Assembly: GCF_041021895.1 (NCBI RefSeq)
Contig: NZ_CP157428.1
Location: 1,922,001 to 1,986,000, forward strand
Direction of reading: 5' to 3'
DNA length: 64,000 nucleotides
From: Acinetobacter sp. XH1741
GTDB taxonomy: Bacteria > Pseudomonadota > Gammaproteobacteria > Pseudomonadales > Moraxellaceae
Shown: positions 8,766 to 16,484 of the stretch, in pieces
Layout of the letters: every line of letters starts with the position of its first letter
How positions within the stretch are numbered: the stretch's first letter is position 1
Translations under genes and position numbers: made by a program
Notes under the pieces: generated by a model
The model's database searches: none
Told to the model about the DNA's origin: nothing
Seen by the model: only the letters and a program-made list of their open reading frames with translations

Positions 8766-9174
8766 CATTTACTCCGTGTCCCCAGTTGCAGGACCTTATA
8801 TCTTTCGTTACAACAAATGTAACAAAACGCTTCTCTTCAAATGTGGAGAACCATCATTTGATTATTGGAGTTTAGTAATTTCTTTGTATGTTTTCTATTA
8901 AAAACGGATGTAAAACCACCAATATTATCTAAAAACTAACTAATAAAAATTATTTAAAGTAGGTGATAAGCATTTGAGGAGATGAATATACAATTTAATC
9001 CATATCCAGTTAAAAAGAAGACAAAGTTTATTGCTACCTAAAGTTAATGAATTAAAGGATTATATATGTCATTTAAGCAGCATAATCTGTAAACTATGCG
9101 CTATTTTTATGATTTGGCTTATCTTCTTATATTTATCGAGATAAGTTTTTTGGACTTTTGAGATATTTCCTCTT
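8766..9174. other. 409-bp intergenic region between a glycine-zipper gene and prfA
   Basis: The segment holds the leader and promoter of the minus-strand glycine-zipper gene (shared element at 8882-8901) and presumably the promoter of prfA on the plus strand. It is strongly AT-rich. I see no further gene, RNA or terminator in it. Confidence 0.6.
8882..8901 (-). promoter_or_regulatory. Upstream element shared by both glycine-zipper genes (copy 2)
   Basis: This is the second copy of the 20-base block found at 8238-8257, at nearly the same distance from the start codon of its gene. On the minus strand it contains AATAGAAA followed by a possible -10-like CATACA; a TTTACA lies 18 bp before that. 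Promoter assignment is inference. Confidence 0.5.
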
Positions 9175-10263
9175 ATGAAAGCGTCACTCCGTTTACGACT
9201 TGATCAACTCTGTGATCGTCATGAAGAACTTACCGCATTGCTTGCAGATGCTGAAGTGATCTCCGATAACAAACGTTTCCGTAAATTGTCTCGTGAACAT
9301 AGTGATTTATCTGAAATTACCGAAGTTTGGGGCAAATACCGTCAAGCAGAAGAAGACATTGAAACTGCTGAAATGATGAAGGCGGACCCAGACTTTAAAG
9401 ATATGGCGGAAGAAGAAATTCAAGCAAATAAAACATTGCTTGAAGAATTAGAAAGCCAACTCAATATTTTGATGATTCCAAAAGATCCAAATGACTCTAA
9501 TGCAGCTTATTTAGAAATTCGCGCTGGAACAGGTGGGGATGAGGCTGCAATTTTCTCTGGTGATTTATTCCGCATGTACAGTAAATATGCCGAGACACAA
9601 AATTGGCGTATTGAAGTACTTTCTGAAAATGAAGGCGAGCATGGTGGTTTTAAAGAAGTCATTTGCCGCGTAGATGGTGACGGCGTTTATGGCCGCTTAA
9701 AATTTGAAAGTGGTGCTCACCGAGTACAACGTGTTCCTGCAACTGAATCACAAGGGCGTGTACATACTTCAGCTTGTACAGTTGCGATTTTGCCTGAAAT
9801 TGATGTTGATACGAATGTTGAAATTAATCCGGCAGATTTACGTATTGACACTTACCGTGCGTCAGGTGCGGGTGGTCAGCACATTAACAAAACTGATTCG
9901 GCAGTACGTATTACTCACATTCCAACCGGTACAGTAGTTGAATGCCAAGAAGAACGTTCACAACATAAAAACAAAGCCAAAGCGATGGCTCTTTTGGTAT
10001 CGCGTTTAGAAAATGCGAAACGTGCAGCAGCTGATGCAGCTACTTCTGAAATGCGCCGTGATTTAGTGGGTTCTGGTGACCGTTCTGAACGTATCCGTAC
10101 TTATAACTACCCACAAGGGCGGATGACAGACCATCGTATTAACCTCACTTTATATAAGTTAGATGCGATTATGGAAGGTGATTTAACTGAATTACTCGAT
10201 AGCTTGCATCGTGAATATCAGGCAGATCAGCTTGCGATGCTTGCACAGGAAAATGGCGGCTAA
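9175..10263 (+). CDS. prfA: Peptide chain release factor 1
   Basis: This 362-residue factor is cytoplasmic and terminates translation at UAA and UAG. The stop-codon recognition tripeptide PAT is at residues 188-190, and the catalytic GGQ that triggers peptidyl-tRNA hydrolysis is at 233-235 ([13 protein letters not shown]). Length and N-terminus ([19 protein letters not shown]) are standard for RF1. The gene overlaps prmC by one base (TAATG); PrmC methylates the glutamine of this GGQ, so coupling the two genes makes functional sense. hemA, the usual upstream neighbour in enterobacteria, is not here. The Shine-Dalgarno sequence is weak. Confidence 0.98.
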   Translation: MKASLRLRLDQLCDRHEELTALLADAEVISDNKRFRKLSREHSDLSEITEVWGKYRQAEEDIETAEMMKADPDFKDMAEEEIQANKTLLEELESQLNILMIPKDPNDSNAAYLEIRAGTGGDEAAIFSGDLFRMYSKYAETQNWRIEVLSENEGEHGGFKEVICRVDGDGVYGRLKFESGAHRVQRVPATESQGRVHTSACTVAILPEIDVDTNVEINPADLRIDTYRASGAGGQHINKTDSAVRITHIPTGTVVECQEERSQHKNKAKAMALLVSRLENAKRAAADAATSEMRRDLVGSGDRSERIRTYNYPQGRMTDHRINLTLYKLDAIMEGDLTELLDSLHREYQADQLAMLAQENGG

Positions 10264-11078
10264 TGAATATTGCTCAAGCGCTTGCAATTCGTGGTGAGCC
10301 TGACAGTTATGAACGACAGGAGAATGCTTGGTTACTTGAGCATTTTCTAAAAATCAATTCACTTGAATTAAAGTTTAGACTTGAGCAAGAGTTAACAGTC
10401 CAGCAAGAACAAGATTATTTGTCTAGCCTTAAGCGTATTCAAAATGGTGAACCTTTAGCTTATGTAACAGGTTCACAGCCATTTTGGACGCTCGATTTAA
10501 AAGTGACTTCCGATACTTTAGTGCCACGACCTGATACTGAAGTTTTAGTTGAAACCGTTTTAAATCTAAATTTGCCAAATAACGCAAATATTGTGGATTT
10601 GGGAACGGGGACAGGGGCGATTGCACTTGCTTTAGCGAGTGAACGTCCAGATTGGCAAGTCACGGCAACTGATATTTATGCGCCTACTTTAGAAGTTGCA
10701 AAAGAAAATGCTCAATCACATGATTTGCAACGTGTGAAATTTGCTTGCGGCGCTTGGTTTGAGGCACTCGAACTACAAAAGTTTGATTTAATAGTTTCTA
10801 ATCCGCCGTACATTAACCCTGAAGATGAACACATGCAAGCTCTGGCAACAGAACCGCGCCGTGCATTGGTTGCAGATCATCAGGGACTGGCTGATATTGA
10901 AATTATTATTTCTCAAGGTAAAAACTGGTTAAAACCACAAGGCTGGATTGCACTTGAGCATGGTTATGATCAGGGGCAAGCAGTTCGACATATTTTTGCA
11001 GAGCATGGTTTTAGTCAGATTAAAACCATTCAAGACTATGGTCAGAATGATCGGGTCACTTTGGCATGCTGGATTTAA
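10263..11078 (+). CDS. prmC: Release factor glutamine N5-methyltransferase
   Basis: This 271-residue SAM-dependent enzyme methylates the GGQ glutamine of release factors 1 and 2. The SAM-binding motif VDLGTGTGAIALAL lies at about residues 110-123, and the catalytic NPPY that binds the target glutamine is at 180-183. The N-terminal helical domain (about 1-75) is the one that recognises release factors. The gene begins within the prfA stop codon. It ends two bases before the convergent ABC permease gene, with no terminator visible between them. Confidence 0.97.
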   Translation: MNIAQALAIRGEPDSYERQENAWLLEHFLKINSLELKFRLEQELTVQQEQDYLSSLKRIQNGEPLAYVTGSQPFWTLDLKVTSDTLVPRPDTEVLVETVLNLNLPNNANIVDLGTGTGAIALALASERPDWQVTATDIYAPTLEVAKENAQSHDLQRVKFACGAWFEALELQKFDLIVSNPPYINPEDEHMQALATEPRRALVADHQGLADIEIIISQGKNWLKPQGWIALEHGYDQGQAVRHIFAEHGFSQIKTIQDYGQNDRVTLACWI

Positions 11079-11080
11079 AG

Positions 11081-11920
11081 TTATTTCTGTAGTGTATCGC
11101 GCCAACGTAATAGCCAGTTTTCTATAAGTTTCATTAAGCTATCGGTTACTTTACCTAGCAACGCCAATAAAATAATTGCAATGATAACAATATCAGGTCG
11201 AGACGTTTCTCGGCCATCACTGAGTAAATAGCCAATTCCTTGAGTGGCCGCAATCAGTTCAGCTGCAATCATAAACATCCAAGATAAGCTTAAGCTATTG
11301 CGTAAGCCAGTTAAAATGCCTGGAGATGCTGCCGGTAAAATAATAGATATAATCCGCTGAAAAGCACTAAGCCGATAAACTTTTCCAACTTCAATGAGCT
11401 TTTTATCTACGTTATGAATTGCTGCAACTGTATTGGTATAAGTTGGGAAAAAAGCTCCAATGGCAATTAATGTAATTTTAGAACCTTCGTCAATTCCTAA
11501 CCAAAGTAATAAAAGTGGAATCCATGCAAGACTTGGGATTGACTTAATAGCTGAAAAAGTTGGTTCTAAATAAGCTTCTGCTTCTTTACTTAAGCCAACC
11601 CAAATCGCAAAAATTAAACCTAAACCACTTCCTATAATAAAACCCACGAATACACGCCATGTACTCATATAAATATGGGTAAATAGATCACTATGAACTA
11701 AATCTAAAAAAGATTGCCATAAGCTGCTAGGTGCAGGGAGTAAATAAGCATCGATATAGCCATTTCTAACTAAAAACTCACAACCCACTAAAAAGATGAC
11801 TGGAATAAGTAGTGCTTTAAACCAACGTATAAATTTGTTGTTTAAATGCTTTTTCTGAGATTTTAAAGCTTGCTGAGCTAGTAACTGATTTAGCTCAGCT
11901 TTGTTAAATGAATCACTCAT
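11081..11920 (-). CDS. ABC transporter permease, SsuC/TauC type
   Basis: This 279-residue inner-membrane protein has about six hydrophobic segments. The first (about 35-50) follows a basic N-terminus, and the EAA loop (GKVYRLSAFQRIISIILPAASPGI, which contacts an ATPase) lies near residues 178-200. It belongs to the BPD_transp_1 family branch that carries sulfonates, taurine, nitrate or thiamine precursors. It lies 3 bp after the binding-protein gene and is surely co-transcribed with it. No ATP-binding subunit gene lies in the window next to this pair, so the transporter must borrow one encoded elsewhere. The substrate cannot be read from the sequence. Confidence 0.87.
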   Translation of the reverse strand: MSDSFNKAELNQLLAQQALKSQKKHLNNKFIRWFKALLIPVIFLVGCEFLVRNGYIDAYLLPAPSSLWQSFLDLVHSDLFTHIYMSTWRVFVGFIIGSGLGLIFAIWVGLSKEAEAYLEPTFSAIKSIPSLAWIPLLLLWLGIDEGSKITLIAIGAFFPTYTNTVAAIHNVDKKLIEVGKVYRLSAFQRIISIILPAASPGILTGLRNSLSLSWMFMIAAELIAATQGIGYLLSDGRETSRPDIVIIAIILLALLGKVTDSLMKLIENWLLRWRDTLQK

Positions 11921-11923
11921 ATA

Positions 11924-12898
11924 TTACTTCACGACTTTTTGAGCAAAACGTGGGTCTAACAACTGATCAACCACTTGATTGACATTAGTGCCTTTTCTTA
12001 CCAAGTCTTCTTCAGTCAAAATTTTACCTGAACGTTTCAGTGCTTGTGCTTGAGTTGCTGATGGAATATTTTGATCAAAATTGGTACGGCTTAATTGTAG
12101 TTTAGCGACAGGGAGAGGAAGTTTTGATTCTTGAGCTAAAAGAGCTGCTACTTTATCTGGATTGGCTTTTGCCCATTTTCGGGCTTGTTCATAGGCTTTA
12201 ATAACGGCTTCAACAGCTTCTGGGCTTTGCTTTGCAAAGTCTTCTTTTACGCTAAGTACACTATAACTATTAAATGCTACATTACGATAAAGTAATTTGG
12301 CACCCGATTGAATTTGAGCTGAAGCCATTAATGGATCAAGCCCAGCCCAAGCATCGACTTGACCACGTTCTAACGCCGTTTTGCCATCTGGATGCTGTAA
12401 ATGGACCAGTTGTACATCTCGTTTATTCAAGCCTACCGTATCTAGTGCTTGTAGAGTAAATAAGAAAGGGTCTGTTCCTTTGGTGGCTGCGATTTTTTTA
12501 CCTTTTAAGTCTTTTAGACTTTTAATGGGTGAATTTTTTGCGACAACAAGAGCGGTCCATTCGGGCTGGCTTTGTACATAGACAGTTTTAATTGGGCTAC
12601 CATTTGCTTTGCTTAATACAGCTGCCAATCCAGCGGTAGATGCAAAATCGATACTATTACTGTTGAGATATTCTAGTGAGCGATTACTCCCTTGACTAAA
12701 TACCCACTTAATTTGGGTATTGGGCAGCGCTTTTTCAAGAAGTTTTTGGTCCTTTACGACTAAACTGGTTGGAGCATAATAGGCATAGTCGAGTTTAAAC
12801 GTAGTTGGAATCGCTGCGAAAGCAGATGAAGCAAATACAAACCCCAATGTTGATGCTAATATAGTCTTTGGTATAGAAAATTTTGATTTGAAAGACAT
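11924..12898 (-). CDS. Periplasmic substrate-binding protein of an SsuA/TauA-type ABC importer
   Basis: This 324-residue exported protein has a signal peptide ending near ASSAFA/A. The mature part has the NMT1/SsuA-like pattern: DYAYYAPTSLVVKDQKLLEK at the start, the SNSIDFASTAGLAAV segment, a LKDLKGKKIAATKGTDP hinge region and ALERGQVDAWAGLDPLMA. Such proteins bind aliphatic sulfonates, taurine or similar small acids. The ATG at 12898 is chosen because the signal peptide begins there; in-frame extension to a TTG at 12958 would put uncharacteristic residues in front. The permease gene follows 3 bp downstream, and an AraC-type regulator gene lies upstream on the same strand. Confidence 0.85.
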   Translation of the reverse strand: MSFKSKFSIPKTILASTLGFVFASSAFAAIPTTFKLDYAYYAPTSLVVKDQKLLEKALPNTQIKWVFSQGSNRSLEYLNSNSIDFASTAGLAAVLSKANGSPIKTVYVQSQPEWTALVVAKNSPIKSLKDLKGKKIAATKGTDPFLFTLQALDTVGLNKRDVQLVHLQHPDGKTALERGQVDAWAGLDPLMASAQIQSGAKLLYRNVAFNSYSVLSVKEDFAKQSPEAVEAVIKAYEQARKWAKANPDKVAALLAQESKLPLPVAKLQLSRTNFDQNIPSATQAQALKRSGKILTEEDLVRKGTNVNQVVDQLLDPRFAQKVVK

Positions 12899-13081
12899 AA
12901 TAAAAATAGAACCGGAACAAATAATAGAGCATCCTTGCATGGCTTCGGTTGCTTCCAAACTGAGTTATTTTGATTTATAAATCAGATTGAAAGATAAAAG
13001 TTTAAATAAAATTATAAATTACTGTTTCTATAGTGATTATTAAGTTTTGAGTAATACACTTATCTGAAATATTGAATTTAA

Positions 13082-13118
13082 AAGACATAAATATCATAAG
13101 TTTAAGGTTTTATGTCTT
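13082..13118. repeat. 10-bp inverted repeat between the regulator and ABC importer genes
   Basis: AAGACATAAA (13082-13091) and TTTATGTCTT (13109-13118) are perfect inverted arms with a 17-bp spacer. It lies just after the regulator's stop and about 190 bp upstream of the binding-protein start. It could be a weak terminator or an operator. Confidence 0.35.
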
Positions 13119-13139
13119 AAGCTTCGTTGAGTATGGATT

Positions 13140-14168
13140 TTATTGCTTGTGGGCAGTTAAATTATCTCGATATGCACCTGGACTGACGCCAGTCCATTTT
13201 TTAAAGGCACGGTGAAATGCACTTGGGTCTTGGAAGCTTAAATCTTCACTAATGTCATGTATTGAGTCATTCGTTTTACTTAAACGTTCAACCGCAATAT
13301 CACAGCGGATTTCATTTTTAATTTGTTGATAACTGACTCCTTCATGTTTCAGACGGCGTTGAATGGTGGCTTCTGAAATATTGAGTTGTTTTGCAACATC
13401 TTTGAGTTCGGGCCATTGGGCGGGGTGGAGTTTCAATAAATGACGACGAATAAGAACGCTCAAGGCATTTTCATTTTTAAAGCGAACTAAAAGATTTTGT
13501 GGAGTTTGTTCTAAAAAATCATAAAGCGCTTTTTTATCTTTTTTAATTTTAATATCTAAATAGTGGGCATCGAATTCAACTCGATTTATCTCGGCATTAA
13601 ATTGAATATCTTCACCGAAACGTACGAGATAATCCTGAATATCGCTCGGTTTAGGACAACGTACTCTAATACTATTTAAGCCAATTCGTTGGTCTACTAA
13701 CCAGCACATAAGTCCGTGTACTAATATTAAAAAAGTTGCATAGCTAAACATGCGTTTAGGTTGTTCACGATCATGAATCAGCAAATAAGCTTTTTCTTGA
13801 TCTCGTATTAATTCTCCGCGCATGTCATCAAGCACAAAGTTAAAAAACTTCAAAATATCGTAGAGGGCCTTTTCTAAAGTTTCGGCCGTACTGACAAGTT
13901 TAGTCAATAACTTATAGCTGCCACGACGCATGGGATGACTATCCATACCAAAAAACTCATCGTTCATGGCGTTGGCAAGCTCTATCCATAATTGGGCATA
14001 TGTCGTAACAGGTACACGAGCCTTTGGAGACATCAGTAATTCAGCGGGAATGCCTGCTTTATTTAGAATTATTTGTGTATTTAGGCCTTTGGCATAAGCC
14101 GTACTCAGTGCTTCATGTACTAGTGCAATCGAAATTGTGCCTTTACTTAAAGAAGATTGGACAACCAT
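13140..14168 (-). CDS. AraC-family transcriptional regulator, OruR/ArgR-like
   Basis: This 342-residue regulator has an N-terminal arabinose-binding-like domain of the PF12625 type (residues about 25-210, including MDSHPMRRGSYKLLTKLV) and a C-terminal double helix-turn-helix AraC domain. The second helix-turn-helix is typical: DISEDLSFQDPSAFHRAFKKWTG at about 305-327. It is divergent from the acyl-CoA module starting at 14338, with 169 bp between the starts, so it most likely activates that module; this is inference from arrangement. A perfect palindrome at 14193-14210, 25 bp from its own start, is a candidate binding site. The alternative target is the ABC importer downstream. Confidence 0.88.
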   Translation of the reverse strand: MVVQSSLSKGTISIALVHEALSTAYAKGLNTQIILNKAGIPAELLMSPKARVPVTTYAQLWIELANAMNDEFFGMDSHPMRRGSYKLLTKLVSTAETLEKALYDILKFFNFVLDDMRGELIRDQEKAYLLIHDREQPKRMFSYATFLILVHGLMCWLVDQRIGLNSIRVRCPKPSDIQDYLVRFGEDIQFNAEINRVEFDAHYLDIKIKKDKKALYDFLEQTPQNLLVRFKNENALSVLIRRHLLKLHPAQWPELKDVAKQLNISEATIQRRLKHEGVSYQQIKNEIRCDIAVERLSKTNDSIHDISEDLSFQDPSAFHRAFKKWTGVSPGAYRDNLTAHKQ

Positions 14169-14192
14169 GTCAAAGACTCATATTTTCTTCAT

Positions 14193-14210
14193 ATATTTCA
14201 AGTGAAATAT
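14193..14210. promoter_or_regulatory. 18-bp palindrome between the AraC-type regulator and the acyl-CoA operon
   Basis: ATATTTCA-AG-TGAAATAT is a perfect palindrome that overlaps a further GAAATATTTC palindrome (14204-14213). It lies in the divergent intergenic region, 25 bp from the regulator start and 128 bp from the operon start. It may be the regulator's operator or a site for another repressor. Confidence 0.45.
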
Positions 14211-14337
14211 TTCATATTTAAAATTTGGATTGATCAAAAGCTGCAAGCATTTTGAGGCTTTTTGAAATTGTATCGGAAAACAACAACTTTTACTCTCACA
14301 ACTAAAGTTAAAGAACATTTCTATAGGATAGTAAATA

Positions 14338-15108
14338 ATGAAAATTCAAGGGAAACATTTCGTGATTACAGGTGGTGGCTCTGGTTTAGGTGCTGCTACA
14401 GCTGAGTATTTAGTGAAGCTCGGTGCCTCAGTCACATTGGTCGACATGAATGTAGAAGCAGGCGAGCAGCAAGTAAAACAGTTGGGGCCAAAAGCTGACT
14501 TTGTAAAACTTGATGTAACCGATGAAGCTGCTGCTGAACAGTTCTTTAAAGATATTTTAGTAAAACATGGTCGTTTGCATGGCTTAGTAAACTGTGCGGG
14601 TATTGGCCCTTCTGCAAAAGTGGTTGGCCGTGAAGGTGTTCATGATTTGGGGTTATTTGCAAAGATGCTCCAAATTAATGTCACTGGTACATTTAACATG
14701 CTGCGTTTTGCAGCAGAGGCAATGAGTAAAAATACGGTTGAAGCAGGCGAAGAGGACCGTGGTGTAATTGTAAACACTGCTTCAGTTGCAGCATTTGACG
14801 GTCAAATTGGTCAAGCGGCTTATTCCGCATCTAAAGGCGCTATTGTGGCCATGACATTGCCGATTGCGCGTGAGCTTGCGCGCCATGCTATTCGTATTAT
14901 GACTATTGCCCCGGGTATTATGGAAACTCCAATGCTTAAGGGCATGCCACAAAATGTACAAGATGCTTTAGGTCAAATGGTGCCGTATCCATCGCGTTTA
15001 GGAAAGCCAGAAGAATTTGCTCGTTTGGTCGCCCACATTGCTGAAAATTCCTATTTAAATGGTGAAGTTATCCGTTTAGATGGTGCAATTCGCATGGCAG
15101 CAAAATAA
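14338..15108 (+). CDS. HSD10-like 3-hydroxyacyl-CoA dehydrogenase (short-chain dehydrogenase)
   Basis: This 256-residue short-chain dehydrogenase is strikingly like mitochondrial HSD17B10. It has the NAD-binding TGGGSGLGAAT near residue 11, NCAGIGPS, the active-site serine in NTASVAAFDGQIGQAAYSASKG with Tyr and Lys in YSASKG, and MTIAPGIMETPML. It ends LNGEVIRLDGAIRM, nearly the HSD10 C-terminus. HSD10 oxidises 3-hydroxyacyl-CoA, notably 2-methyl-3-hydroxybutyryl-CoA from isoleucine. An AGGA lies 7 bp before the ATG. It is the first gene of a three-gene module with an acyl-CoA dehydrogenase and an acyl-CoA synthetase, so a role in short or branched acyl-CoA breakdown is likely. Confidence 0.9.
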   Translation: MKIQGKHFVITGGGSGLGAATAEYLVKLGASVTLVDMNVEAGEQQVKQLGPKADFVKLDVTDEAAAEQFFKDILVKHGRLHGLVNCAGIGPSAKVVGREGVHDLGLFAKMLQINVTGTFNMLRFAAEAMSKNTVEAGEEDRGVIVNTASVAAFDGQIGQAAYSASKGAIVAMTLPIARELARHAIRIMTIAPGIMETPMLKGMPQNVQDALGQMVPYPSRLGKPEEFARLVAHIAENSYLNGEVIRLDGAIRMAAK

Positions 15109-15127
15109 TAAAAATAAGGATGTTGAA

Positions 15128-16264
15128 ATGATTCTAAACGCTGAGCAAAGTATGGTTCAGGAGATGATGCGTAATTACTCGCAAAATCAGTTAAAACCAA
15201 CAGCTGCACATCGTGATAAAACCCATGAATTTCCTGCTCAGGAATTAAAAGATTTAGGTGCTCTAGGCGCTATGGGGATGACTGTACCCGATGAATGGGG
15301 CGGTGCTGGAATGGACTATGTCTCTTTGGTGCTTGCCATTGAAGAAATTGCCGCAGGTGATGGTGCTATTTCGACAATCGTAAGTGTTCAAAATTCATTG
15401 ATTTGCGGTATTACATTAGCTTATGGTTCTGAGCAGCAAAAACAAACCTATTTGCCAAAATTTGCTTCTGGCGAATGGCTAGGATGCTTTTGTTTAACTG
15501 AGCCACATGTCGGTTCCGATGCAAGCGCGATTTTATGTAAAGCCGAGCGAGACGGTGACCATTGGGTACTCAATGGTGTAAAGCAATTTATTACCAGTGG
15601 TAAAAATGCTCAAGTGGCTTTGGTATTTGCGGTCACAGATAAACACGCTGGTAAAAAAGGCATTTCGTGTTTTCTTGTACCAACCAATACACAAGGTTAC
15701 TTAGTGACTCGTATTGAAGACAAAATGGGTCAACATGCCTCGGACACAGCAACCATTACGCTAGAGGACTGCCGAATTCCTTTAGAAAATTTGGTAGGAC
15801 AAGAGGGCGAAGGTTATAAAATTGCGCTATCTAATTTAGCGGCTGGGCGTATTGGTATTGCGGCTCAATCTGTTGGTATGGCAAGAGCTGCTTTTGATGC
15901 AGCCGTGCAATACGCAAACGAGCGTAAGGCCTTTGGCGTAGAGTTAGTCCAGCATCAGGCGGTTGGCTTTCGCTTAGCAGATATGGCAACTCAGATTGAA
16001 GCGGCACATCAGCTGGTTTTACATGCTGCAACTTTAAAGGATGCAGGGCTACCATGTTTAAAAGAAGCCTCGATGGCAAAACTCTTTGCATCAACCATGG
16101 CTGAAAGAGTATGTTCGGATGCCATTCAGATTCATGGTGGTTATGGCTACGTTAGTGATTTCCCTGTTGAGAGAATTTATCGTGATGTCCGTGTAAGCCA
16201 AATTTATGAAGGCGCTTCAGACATTCAACGTTTGGTGATTGCTCGTGAAGTGGCTCAAGTTTAG
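15128..16264 (+). CDS. Acyl-CoA dehydrogenase
   Basis: This 378-residue FAD enzyme introduces the alpha-beta double bond in acyl-CoA. Family motifs are in order: GALGAMGMTVPDEWGGAG near residue 41, CFCLTEPHVGSDAS near 121, FITSGKNAQVALVFAVT, KMGQHASDTATITLEDCRIP, and near the C-terminus IHGGYGYVSDFPVERIYRD followed by QIYEGASDIQRLVIAR. The glutamate of YEGASDIQ is the usual catalytic base. The start at 15128 has AAGGA 8 bp upstream; a longer frame from 15080 would overlap the dehydrogenase gene and is rejected. It is 19 bp downstream of that gene and is presumably its functional partner in short or branched chain oxidation. Confidence 0.93.
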   Translation: MILNAEQSMVQEMMRNYSQNQLKPTAAHRDKTHEFPAQELKDLGALGAMGMTVPDEWGGAGMDYVSLVLAIEEIAAGDGAISTIVSVQNSLICGITLAYGSEQQKQTYLPKFASGEWLGCFCLTEPHVGSDASAILCKAERDGDHWVLNGVKQFITSGKNAQVALVFAVTDKHAGKKGISCFLVPTNTQGYLVTRIEDKMGQHASDTATITLEDCRIPLENLVGQEGEGYKIALSNLAAGRIGIAAQSVGMARAAFDAAVQYANERKAFGVELVQHQAVGFRLADMATQIEAAHQLVLHAATLKDAGLPCLKEASMAKLFASTMAERVCSDAIQIHGGYGYVSDFPVERIYRDVRVSQIYEGASDIQRLVIAREVAQV

Positions 16265-16297
16265 ATCATAAAATATTGAGTTTTTAAACTTAAAACT

Positions 16298-16330
16298 GCA
16301 AGAAGCCGCACACCATGTGCGGTTTCTTGC
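16298..16330. terminator. Hairpin between the acyl-CoA dehydrogenase and synthetase genes
   Basis: Arms of 15 bases (16298-16312 and 16316-16330, one G-U pair) flank the loop CCA. No strong T-run follows, so it may be a partial terminator or an mRNA-processing or stabilising hairpin inside the operon. Confidence 0.5.
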
Positions 16331-16484
16331 AATTGAAATGATGCATTTTTGATATTAGTTTTATTTGAAATAGAGGGAAAAGTTGAAGAAATATTCTTCA
16401 AGCTTTAGCTAAAACAATAACAGTCAGGACAAATTTTGTGACCTTGCACAAAATTAATCATCAAACGGAATGAAGGTGAGCATC

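Noticed and set aside
8474-8875. His/Gln/Leu-rich plus-strand frame across the second glycine-zipper gene
   Set aside because: It is the complement of glycine-alanine codons; composition is artificial and no ribosome site is present.
8982-9041. 19-codon leader-peptide-like frame with GAGGAG directly before ATG
   Set aside because: The ribosome site touches the start codon (no spacing), the peptide has no run of regulatory codons, and no attenuator hairpin follows before prfA.
15080-15127. Longer N-terminus for the acyl-CoA dehydrogenase
   Set aside because: The extension lies in the preceding dehydrogenase gene; the ATG at 15128 has AAGGA at proper spacing and a family-like N-terminus.
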